Shown here piece by piece: positions 57,129 through 64,000 of a stretch of 64,000 nt of DNA (the stretch's first letter is position 1; each line of letters opens with the position of its first letter). The translations under genes were made by a program, and so were the position numbers. The notes under the pieces are model-generated. The model had not been told where the DNA came from. It did no database searches and worked only from the letters and a program-made list of their open reading frames with translations. This DNA comes from Lachnospiraceae bacterium (GTDB taxonomy: Bacteria; Bacillota; Clostridia; Lachnospirales; Lachnospiraceae): contig NBBL01000001.1 in the NCBI GenBank assembly GCA_002892395.1, positions 186,589 to 250,588 of the forward strand, written 5' to 3'.

Positions 57129-58610
57129 TCATTTGCAGCAAGCCAATTCGGAAAGCGCCGCTTCCGCGGTTTCCCGATCCGAGAAGTGATGCCGCACACC
57201 GTTGATCTCCTGATAATCCTCGTGCCCCTTGCCGATGATGGCAATCATATCTCCCGGCCTTGCGTGCCTGATGGCATAGAAGATGGCTTCTCTTCTGTCC
57301 GCAATTTCAATAAAAGCACCTCCCGTCCCTTCGATGCTCCCTCGAATATCGGAGAGAATGTCCTCGGTTTTCTCCCAGCGGGAATTATCCGCTGTAATGA
57401 CGGAAAAATCCGCCTTTCTGCCGGCAATCTCCCCCATGGCATAGCGCCGCTCCTTCGCCCGGTTTCCTCCGCAGCCGAAGACAACCGAAAGCCGCTTCGG
57501 ATGGTAGTCTCTCAGTGTGTCCAAAAGCGCCTCCATGCTCACTGCGTTGTGCGCGTAGTCAACCATGACGGTAAAGGCACCGGAGTACACAATTTCCATA
57601 CGACCGCTGACACGGATATCCTTTAAGCCGTCTGAGAGCACACTTCGCTCAACACCAAGCTTCCGGCATACGGCCAGTGCCGCCAATGCATTGTCAGCGT
57701 TGAAGCGCCCCGGTATACCCACCTTCACGGTGACCGCCTCGGTCTCAGGAGCTCGAAAGGTAAATGCAAGACCTACAAATCCGTCTTCCGCCTCATAGCG
57801 GATATCCTCTGCCCGGAAGTCGGCCTCTGCCCGTTCCGCAAAGCGGTACAGCGCTTCGCAATGCGCCCGCGCCCCCATGTAAGCTGCGTTCTCATCGTCC
57901 CCGTTGAGAAAGCCCCATCGGCACTGGGAGAACAGGCGCGCCTTACAATCCCGGTACTCTTCAAAGCTCTTGTGCTCCGAAGGACCGATGTGATCCGGAG
58001 AAAGGTTCAGAAAAACGCCGCAGTCAAAGAAAATGCCTCCTGTCCGGTGAAGCATCAGTCCCTGGCTGGAAACCTCCATGACAGCACAGCTGCATCCCGC
58101 CTGCACCATCTTTGAAAATGCCTCCTGCAGCTCGTAGGACTCCGGTGTTGTGTTCTTGGTCGGTGTGTGTGTCTCTCCAATCAGGATTCCGTTGGTTCCG
58201 ATGAGCCCTGTCTTTTTTCCCGCCCGTGTCAGGAGCGCCCGGATCATGTGGGTCGTAGTGGTCTTTCCCTTTGTTCCTGTCACGCCGATCAGGGTGAGAC
58301 GATCCGCCGGAAAGTCGAACCAGGCTGCAGACAGCTCTGCCAGTGCAAGCCGCGCATCCGGTACTCGAAGGATCGTAATTCCCGCCGGGAGTGTGCAATC
58401 GTGATCAATCACAGCTGCCGCTGCACCGGATGCCGAAACATCTGTAAGCTTCTGGTGGGAATCGAAGCTTGCCCCCTGCATGCATACAAACAGGCAGCCC
58501 GGAAAAGCCTTGCGCGAATCGTAGCAGATCCCCCTGATCTCAACCTTCCTTTCTCCCTGTACCAGCTCATACCGGAAGCCTCTTTGCTCCGCCTTTTCAA
58601 TGACATTCAT
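57129..58610 (-). CDS. murE: UDP-MurNAc-L-Ala-D-Glu:meso-diaminopimelate ligase MurE
   Basis: A 493-residue Mur ligase that adds the third stem-peptide residue. The ATP loop is GVTGTKGKTTTTHM. The carbamylated Lys lies in EEYRDCKARLF. The amino-acid-recognition motif reads TADNSRWE where meso-Dap enzymes usually have DNPR; Asn and Arg, which contact Dap, are kept, so meso-Dap is likely. The ATG at 58610 has SD GGGAGG; the TTG two codons earlier is not needed. It lies 13 nt after ftsK. Confidence 0.94.
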   Translation of the reverse strand: MNVIEKAEQRGFRYELVQGERKVEIRGICYDSRKAFPGCLFVCMQGASFDSHQKLTDVSASGAAAAVIDHDCTLPAGITILRVPDARLALAELSAAWFDFPADRLTLIGVTGTKGKTTTTHMIRALLTRAGKKTGLIGTNGILIGETHTPTKNTTPESYELQEAFSKMVQAGCSCAVMEVSSQGLMLHRTGGIFFDCGVFLNLSPDHIGPSEHKSFEEYRDCKARLFSQCRWGFLNGDDENAAYMGARAHCEALYRFAERAEADFRAEDIRYEAEDGFVGLAFTFRAPETEAVTVKVGIPGRFNADNALAALAVCRKLGVERSVLSDGLKDIRVSGRMEIVYSGAFTVMVDYAHNAVSMEALLDTLRDYHPKRLSVVFGCGGNRAKERRYAMGEIAGRKADFSVITADNSRWEKTEDILSDIRGSIEGTGGAFIEIADRREAIFYAIRHARPGDMIAIIGKGHEDYQEINGVRHHFSDRETAEAALSELACCK

Positions 58611-58623
58611 GTCCAACCTCCCA

Positions 58624-61600
58624 TTACTTCGACTGATTCAGCAGCGCTTCAAACTGCTCTGTTGTCATAATGATGTCCCGCGGCTTCGTTCCCTGTTCCT
58701 CCCCGACAACGCCCGCTTCGCTCAGTTGATCCATGATCCGCGCCGCCCGGTTAAAGCCGATTTTAAACATACGCTGCAGGTTTCCGATGGAAGCCTTGTC
58801 CTTCTCTATGATGAAGCGCCCCGCCTGTTCGAACAATTCATCCCGTTCCGCGGCTGCGGCTGCGGCTTTGCTCTCTCCCCCCTGTACGATGTGGGCAACG
58901 GTCTCCTGATCGTAGGAAAGAGGCAGCTCCTCATTCTTGATAAACTCCACCACCTTCTGAACCTCGTGATCCGATACAAAGGCCCCTTGCACGCGGATGG
59001 GATGGGGCTCCGCCTGGGGCGCAAACAGCATATCCCCCTTTCCCAGAAGCTTTTCGGCTCCCACACTGTCCAGAATCGTCCGGGAATCCACTCCCGATGA
59101 TACCGCAAATGCAATGCGGGACGGAATGTTGGCCTTAATCAGCCCTGTGATTACATTGACACTGGGTCTCTGCGTCGCAATCACCAGATGCATGCCTGCG
59201 GCTCGCGCCAGCTGTGCGATGCGGCAGATTGCTTCCTCCACCTCATTTTTGGATACCATCATAAGATCCGCCAGCTCATCGATCACAATGACAATTTGAG
59301 GCAGTAATTCCGGCAGCTCCTCCGGGGAAACACTTCCGCTTCTTCCCGCTTCCAGAATCTTTTGATTGTACCCCTTTAAATCCCGTACCGAGCTGTCCGC
59401 AAACTTCCGGTAGCGATCTGTCATTTCTGCCACAGCCCAGTTCAGCGCTCCTGCCGCCTTTTTTGGGTCCGTCACCACGGGAATCAAAAGGTGAGGAATG
59501 CCGTTGTAGACGGACAGCTCAACAACCTTCGGGTCAATCATCATAAGCTTCACATCTTCGGGACGGTAGCGGTACAGAAGACTCATAATCAGGGTGTTGA
59601 TGCAGACCGATTTTCCGGAACCCGTTGCACCGGCAATCAGGAGATGCGGCATTCTCTCAATATCTGTCACCACGGGCTGACCGCCGATATCCTTTCCGAC
59701 TGCAAAAGCCAGCTTCCCCCGGCTCCCCTGAAAGCCCTCGCTTTCAAGGAGATCCCTGAGATAAACCGTGTTGTTTTCCTTGTTTGGAATCTCGATCCCA
59801 ACAGCGGATTTACCCGGAATCGGCGCTTCAATCCGGATATCTGCAGCCGCAAGACTCAGCTTGATATCATCTGAAAGCGCCACAATCCGCCCCACCTTCA
59901 CACCCTGGGCAGGCGTCAGCTCATACCGGGTGACAGCCGGACCTCGGCTGAAGTTCGTGACCGTTACATCGACGCCAAAACTATGGAGGGTATCCTGCAG
60001 CTTTCGGGCGGTCTCCCGGTACTCGTTTTCCGCACCGGAAAGAGGGATCTGCTTCCCTCGCTCCAGGAGATCCAGCGGCGGAAAGTGATAAATTCCGGGC
60101 CGTGGTTGTCTTGTGTGTGCTCCGCTCTCGCCATCTCCCGGAAGGATCCTGCTGCCTGCGGTCCCGGTTCCGCGATTCTGAGGATCCGGTGACACTTCGC
60201 CGCCCCTTCTCTCCGGAGCGGCGAATGCATCTGCCTTCTCTCCGAGCTCCGTGCCTTCCGTTTGCAGGGCATCTTCTGAGCGCTCTCTGCCCTCTGTTCC
60301 CGCGCCGTCTTCTGCCGACATGAGGTTTTTCCCGGGTTCTGTATTCTTCTGCACTGCTTCTCCGGAAAATACGTTCCTTCTCTCCGGTTCCCCCGACTTC
60401 TGCCGAATCGGCGCCTCCGATGCCGGATCCATTGATTCCCACTGGAAAACAGGAGAACCACTGGAAGGCTTCTGCTCGTCTCCGTTTCGATTTAATATGG
60501 CATCTGCACGCTGAAATGCTTCCTTCAAATAGGGATCCTCATCGGCAAACACGGTATGGGGAATCATTACATCGGAAAGATCCGGCATCTCCGGGATTTT
60601 TTCCCTCTGATCATCCGTGGCCGCAGAATCTCCGCGGGGCACCGCCTGCTCCTCCCTCGGTTCCTGCGGTATACCCGCCGAAGCCGCAGCAAGTGCATGC
60701 TCAAAAGCAGGGCTCAGCTCCGTGCGGATGACGGAAGGAGAGGGATACTCTGCCTCCGACGAAGCAGCGCCTGTTCCCGGCGAGGCGGTATGCACCCCCG
60801 GAAAAGCAGCACCCATTTCCGGTGAGGCGGTATGCACCTCCGGAAAAGCAGCACCCATTTCCGGTGAGGCGGTATGCACCTCCGGAAAAGCAGCACCCAT
60901 TTCCGGTGAGGCAGTATGCCCCCCCGGTGAGACAGTGCCCATTTCCGGAAAGGCAGCATGTGCCCCCGGTGAGACCTTATCTGCTTCTGCTTCCGGCGAG
61001 AGCTTAATCGCATCAAAATCAATCTGCCCTGTGCGGAGCATCACTTCGTGCGCACGCCGTGCCTCCTCATCCCGTCGGCGCTGCTCCGCACGAATCCTTC
61101 TCTCCTCCCGGTAATGCTCCAGATCCTGCTGTGCTCTCCGATACGCCTGATTTCCGCGCCTTCCCACCGCCCCCACAAAGGAGCGCTCCGTGATGACTAC
61201 CAGCATGAAGATGAACAGCATGAGCAAAACCAGAAAGCTGCCGGCACTGCCCAGCAGATGCTTAAGTGCCAATGAAAGCATCCCGCCCAGCAGACCGCCC
61301 CCGCTCCCGCTCTGATACAGTGCAGCCGCATCCTCCGCTCCCACGGAGGCTTCTCCCGCAAACAGGTGAATCATCCCGCCGAGAGACAGAGCTGCCAAAA
61401 CAGCGGCAGGAATTTTAAACAGCGCCCTTCCATTTTCCCGATTCGCAATCCCGTATACCACAGAGACAATCAAAAACAGCGGGAACACATACCCCAGCAC
61501 GCCGAACAGCCCCAGCTGGAGCCCCTTCAAAGATGCACCTGCCGCGCCGCACAGCCCGAAATTACTGAGAAGAAAAAGCAGCGAAGCAACAAAGGTAAAA

Positions 61601-61758
61601 ATGACAATCGCTTCCGAACGGTACAGTTTCTGCCGCTCCAGGTGCTCCGCCGATTGCCTCGTTCCCACTCCCTTCGTGCTCCGCCCTCCCCGTCTTTTTG
61701 CCGGGCTTTTTCGCGCAGATGCCGCTGTTTTCCTTCTGTTTTTTCCTCTTCCCGCCAA
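58624..61758 (-). CDS. ftsK: DNA translocase FtsK/SpoIIIE with repeat linker
   Basis: About 1044 residues from a TTG at 61758, which has GGAGG eight bases upstream; the longer frame to 61857 starts upstream of the promoter at 61796-61804. A basic start is followed by four membrane spans, a long low-complexity linker with 14-residue SPEMGAAFPEVHTA repeats, and the motor: GATGSGKSVCIN (Walker A) and IVIVIDELADLMM (Walker B). The C-terminal gamma winged helix (ASIGNLQRMFKIGFNRAARIMDQL) reads KOPS/SRS DNA. It resolves chromosomes at the division septum. Confidence 0.93.
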   Translation of the reverse strand: MAGRGKNRRKTAASARKSPAKRRGGRSTKGVGTRQSAEHLERQKLYRSEAIVIFTFVASLLFLLSNFGLCGAAGASLKGLQLGLFGVLGYVFPLFLIVSVVYGIANRENGRALFKIPAAVLAALSLGGMIHLFAGEASVGAEDAAALYQSGSGGGLLGGMLSLALKHLLGSAGSFLVLLMLFIFMLVVITERSFVGAVGRRGNQAYRRAQQDLEHYREERRIRAEQRRRDEEARRAHEVMLRTGQIDFDAIKLSPEAEADKVSPGAHAAFPEMGTVSPGGHTASPEMGAAFPEVHTASPEMGAAFPEVHTASPEMGAAFPGVHTASPGTGAASSEAEYPSPSVIRTELSPAFEHALAAASAGIPQEPREEQAVPRGDSAATDDQREKIPEMPDLSDVMIPHTVFADEDPYLKEAFQRADAILNRNGDEQKPSSGSPVFQWESMDPASEAPIRQKSGEPERRNVFSGEAVQKNTEPGKNLMSAEDGAGTEGRERSEDALQTEGTELGEKADAFAAPERRGGEVSPDPQNRGTGTAGSRILPGDGESGAHTRQPRPGIYHFPPLDLLERGKQIPLSGAENEYRETARKLQDTLHSFGVDVTVTNFSRGPAVTRYELTPAQGVKVGRIVALSDDIKLSLAAADIRIEAPIPGKSAVGIEIPNKENNTVYLRDLLESEGFQGSRGKLAFAVGKDIGGQPVVTDIERMPHLLIAGATGSGKSVCINTLIMSLLYRYRPEDVKLMMIDPKVVELSVYNGIPHLLIPVVTDPKKAAGALNWAVAEMTDRYRKFADSSVRDLKGYNQKILEAGRSGSVSPEELPELLPQIVIVIDELADLMMVSKNEVEEAICRIAQLARAAGMHLVIATQRPSVNVITGLIKANIPSRIAFAVSSGVDSRTILDSVGAEKLLGKGDMLFAPQAEPHPIRVQGAFVSDHEVQKVVEFIKNEELPLSYDQETVAHIVQGGESKAAAAAAERDELFEQAGRFIIEKDKASIGNLQRMFKIGFNRAARIMDQLSEAGVVGEEQGTKPRDIIMTTEQFEALLNQSK
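60782..60970. repeat. 42-bp tandem repeat in the ftsK linker
   Basis: Near-identical 42-bp units begin at 60782, 60824, 60866 and 60908, then degrade. Each encodes a 14-residue SPEMGAAFPEVHTA-type unit in the linker. They are contiguous, in frame and without spacers, so not a CRISPR array. Confidence 0.88.
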
Positions 61759-61795
61759 TCTGAATGCCTCCGAACATAATTTCCGCCACCTGCCC

Positions 61796-61804
61796 AGTAT
61801 ACCA
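61796..61804 (-). promoter_or_regulatory. Extended -10 promoter of ftsK and the long operon
   Basis: TGGTATACT on the minus strand, without a clear -35. It lies about 38 nt before the TTG start of ftsK and could drive the run down to thiN. Confidence 0.5.
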
Positions 61805-61897
61805 CAAAAACGGGACGGGAAACACCTGTTCTTCCCGCCCCTCCTGTCTTCCGGCATACCGATTCTTCCTCACTCGATCCGGCAGTTCTCCCGGTTT

Positions 61898-63484
61898 CTA
61901 ATCCCCAAGCACATTTCGAATGGTCGCCGGTCTTCGATACGTCCAGTTTGAAATCTTGATGCCGGATCGTCGGCTCGCAGCGTGAATCAGCTGCCCGTTT
62001 CCGATATAAATTCCCACATGGTTGATTCTTCCTCCGGAATTGGAGTAAAACACCAGATCTCCCGGTCGGATTTCAGCGGATGACACTTTTCTTCCCATCT
62101 GTGACTGGGATCCGGAATAGTGCGGAAGCGATACGCCGAACTGCTCCATGATCCGCATGCTGAAGCCGGAGCAGTCGCAGCCCCTGGTCAGGCTTGTTCC
62201 GCCCCATACATAAGGGTTTCCCAAAAACTGCATCGCATAATTGATGAGCTTCTGCCTTCTGGAAAGAGAGGCCTGCGCCGCCTCCTCTGCCGGCGAGAAA
62301 CGAACTGCTTCATTCAGCGCGTAGCGGACATCCACAAACTCGCTCTTCACGTAACAGCTCTGCTCCTCCTCCAGTTCAATTTTAACCCAGCCATCGCTCT
62401 GCTCCAGAACCGGATAACGCTCACTGTTACTGATCTGCGTCCAGATTTTAGAGGACTCCCGGGGCTCGGAGCGTGCGTTCAGTACATCGGTGGTCACGAT
62501 TGCCATCAGACTGGCATACTGCATCGCAAGATCCTTCGCCTGCTGCCCTGTCGCAATATACTCAGCCTTCACATACCCGGTGATGTCACCGGAATGGATT
62601 TTCAGCCATTCCCCCTCTGTTCCCAGAATATCACAGCCCGCCTTACTGGTCAGCTTGCCGATGATGGCGCCGTCCTCCTTGGCTTCTGCGCGAATATTCA
62701 GATAGCTGTCGACCTCAGAAACCCCCAGCCGATCGTACATATTCAGCACCATCTCTCTTAAATCAAGCCTTCTCGCTTCATTGAGCGAAAGCCTGATTTC
62801 CGCGTATTTATCGCTGATCCAGCCGCTCTTCAGCTTGATCCATCCGGCCTGCTGTCCCTCCACCTCATAGCGCTCATTCTTCAGCGCAGTGAACACTGCC
62901 TCGGACTCCACCGTCGGCTCCGAGCGGATATAGAGCTTATCCGCCTGTATGATGGCCCGCTCCTTCACTTCTTGCCGTGCTCGTTTTCTCGCCTCTTCTC
63001 CTGTCTTCACATAATCCGGATGCACGTAGCCTTCTATCCCGCCGGAACGAATATGAAGCCACCCGTCCCCGGTCTGATCCAGGATCTCACAGGCGCTCCC
63101 ATTGTACAATTTCCCGATGATGTCCGACCCCTGTGCCCCGGTGTTGTGAATGTTTAGGTAGCCCTCTACCTCCACAATGCCGAGGTTCTGATAGGAGGCA
63201 ATCACGGCCTCCACTGCTTCCTCTCTCTCCTGTTTCGCCTGTTCCTCCGCCGAAAGCGGAAGTGCTGACTGCAAAGAGGCATCCGCCGCCGTCGCAGTGC
63301 TGCGCCCGGATCTTCCGCCCCGTCTCAGCGGCATTCCGTTCAGGCAGACGGCAGCGCCGCAAATCAAGCCGATTCCCAGAAGAATCAGCGCTGCCTTCTG
63401 AACCGTCCGGCACCTTCTCCCGCCCCGTTTTCTACGACGCTTCTCCGGATGCATTCCCGCTCCCAGTTCCCTGTATTCGTTCAT
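61898..63484 (-). CDS. SH3-repeat NlpC/P60 cell-wall hydrolase
   Basis: A 528-residue exported protein. It has a basic start and a signal/anchor (AALILLGIGLICGAAVCL), then four SH3b-like repeats in two pairs (GYLNIHNTGAQGSDIIGKL, KLYIRSEPTVESEAVF, SYLNIRAEAKEDGAIIGKL, DVLNARSEPRESSKIW). The C-terminal NlpC/P60 peptidase has Cys in RGCDCSGFSM, His in RINHVGIYIG and a third His in LIHAAS. It probably cleaves stem peptides in peptidoglycan. The ATG at 63484 has SD GAGGAG. Confidence 0.93.
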   Translation of the reverse strand: MNEYRELGAGMHPEKRRRKRGGRRCRTVQKAALILLGIGLICGAAVCLNGMPLRRGGRSGRSTATAADASLQSALPLSAEEQAKQEREEAVEAVIASYQNLGIVEVEGYLNIHNTGAQGSDIIGKLYNGSACEILDQTGDGWLHIRSGGIEGYVHPDYVKTGEEARKRARQEVKERAIIQADKLYIRSEPTVESEAVFTALKNERYEVEGQQAGWIKLKSGWISDKYAEIRLSLNEARRLDLREMVLNMYDRLGVSEVDSYLNIRAEAKEDGAIIGKLTSKAGCDILGTEGEWLKIHSGDITGYVKAEYIATGQQAKDLAMQYASLMAIVTTDVLNARSEPRESSKIWTQISNSERYPVLEQSDGWVKIELEEEQSCYVKSEFVDVRYALNEAVRFSPAEEAAQASLSRRQKLINYAMQFLGNPYVWGGTSLTRGCDCSGFSMRIMEQFGVSLPHYSGSQSQMGRKVSSAEIRPGDLVFYSNSGGRINHVGIYIGNGQLIHAASRRSGIKISNWTYRRPATIRNVLGD

Positions 63485-63560
63485 GGCACTCCTCAAAAGC
63501 TGTCCGCGGCCTCTCCCGGCTGTCTCCCGGATCGGGCACACCTCAGCTCCAATTTTTTCT

Positions 63561-63569
63561 ATTTTACCA
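63561..63569 (-). promoter_or_regulatory. Extended -10 promoter of the NlpC/P60 gene
   Basis: TGGTAAAAT on the minus strand, about 77 nt before the ATG. No clear -35 is seen. The open frame's first ATG at 63541 would lie close to the start point and lacks an SD. Confidence 0.5.
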
Positions 63570-63594
63570 CAGGCCGCAACAAGCGTATATCATC

Positions 63595-64000
63595 TTATCT
63601 TACAATCAGCATCAGAATCGGAATGGTGACAAATATCCCGATGGTGGAGAGCACGGAGCCCGCCGCCGCATACTGCTCATCCGCTCCGTATTCCCCTGCC
63701 ATCACGGTGATCTGGGACACCACCGGCAGGGCTGCCTCCGTAATGAATACGCGCCGCGCCAAACCGTCAACACCGAACCCCCGACAGAGCAGCGCACAAA
63801 TGAGCGGCGCCAGAAGGAGACGAATGATGAGCATTGCAGGAATCCCCCGCTCAAATTTCACGTTTCGGAACCCCAGCTCATACACCACATAGCCGCAGTA
63901 CATCAGAGCCAGCGGCGACACCGTATCGCTCAGGTATCCTGCGAAGCGCATTGCCATCTCCGGCGGCCGAATGCCCGTCGTCAGCAGAAGAAAGGCGGCG
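63595..64000 (-). CDS. AEC-family (auxin efflux carrier-like) transporter, C-terminal part
   Basis: The last ~134 codons of a membrane transporter whose beginning lies beyond the window. The frame stays open to the edge (AAFLLLTTGIRPPEMAMRF precedes the first ATG at 63957), so that ATG is not the start. LSDTVSPLALMYCGYVVYELG, ALPVVSQITVMAGEYGAD and GSVLSTIGIFVTIPILMLIV are typical of the C-terminal half of AEC permeases, which carry malate, malonate or auxin-like acids. It ends 28 nt before the NlpC/P60 promoter. Confidence 0.82.
   Translation of the reverse strand, partial: AAFLLLTTGIRPPEMAMRFAGYLSDTVSPLALMYCGYVVYELGFRNVKFERGIPAMLIIRLLLAPLICALLCRGFGVDGLARRVFITEAALPVVSQITVMAGEYGADEQYAAAGSVLSTIGIFVTIPILMLIVR

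Noticed and set aside
60782-60970. Possible CRISPR array
   Set aside because: Units are contiguous, 42 bp and in frame inside ftsK. There are no spacers or cas genes.
1-64000. Mobile elements, prophage, toxin-antitoxin or defence islands
   Set aside because: No transposase, integrase, phage structural or defence gene families were recognised. Gene density and families are those of core chromosome.

Overview
The window reads as a stretch of core chromosome from a moderately GC-rich Firmicute of the class Clostridia, most likely Lachnospiraceae. The reasons are Firmicute gene families and gene orders: a YerC/YecD TrpR-like regulator, Asp23, a DUF6465 protein, the rbsRKDACB order, and the priA-def-fmt-rsmB-rlmN-prpC-prkC-rsgA-rpe-thiN cluster. 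Strong purine-rich Shine-Dalgarno sites are general. I see no rRNA, tRNA, CRISPR array, IS element, prophage or recognisable defence locus, and no clear-cut undescribed multi-gene system. The unusual material is at the scale of leaders, repeats, altered active sites and one metal-GTPase module. I estimated composition by eye; nothing here was computed or searched.

Layout. 1-8060 (minus): start of hslO, a methyltransferase, a SEC-C protein, an AI-2E-family permease, a promoter- and terminator-bounded 277-nt non-coding stretch, a GNAT acetyltransferase, the proline symporter putP with an SD-sequestering leader, a HerA-like ATPase and a DUF6465 protein. 8166-14960: xpt (plus), then rlmD, a small acidic membrane protein, pcrA and yerC (minus), and a polysaccharide deacetylase (plus). 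15045-20948 (minus): a HAD phosphatase, two COG0523-type GTPases (one His-rich, one fused to a YcgQ-like domain) and a Gx/ECF-S-like transporter; then comEA, an orphan response regulator, rlmH and asp23. 21036-23399: folD, apparently without cyclohydrolase residues, divergent from argG, which has an ARG-box-like operator. 23478-29564 (minus): a ribose operon (rbsR-K-D-A-C-B) with two LacI-type operators. 29655-41984: a NagD-like HAD, fumC (plus) tail-to-tail with argH, a YfhO-family protein, apbE, guaB, a two-subunit chromate transporter, serS and a small multidrug-export-family protein.

42060-61758 (minus) is a tightly packed run of 15 genes, ftsK-murE-nhaP-murF-priA-def-fmt-yugP-rsmB-rlmN-prpC-prkC-rsgA-rpe-thiN, mostly joined by ATGA overlaps or very short gaps. 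It links chromosome segregation, peptidoglycan precursor ligases, replication restart, N-terminal Met processing, rRNA methylation, a PASTA kinase/phosphatase pair and a ribosome-maturation GTPase. Upstream lie an SH3-NlpC/P60 cell-wall hydrolase and the 3' part of an AEC-family transporter.

Many starts were moved inward from the longest frame to the first codon with a good Shine-Dalgarno site. Often a promoter or terminator lies inside the longer frame, which rules out the longer start. Several likely non-ATG starts occur (comEA, nhaP and ftsK with TTG; rsmB with GTG). Many inferred promoters carry an extended -10 (TGN directly before the -10 hexamer).
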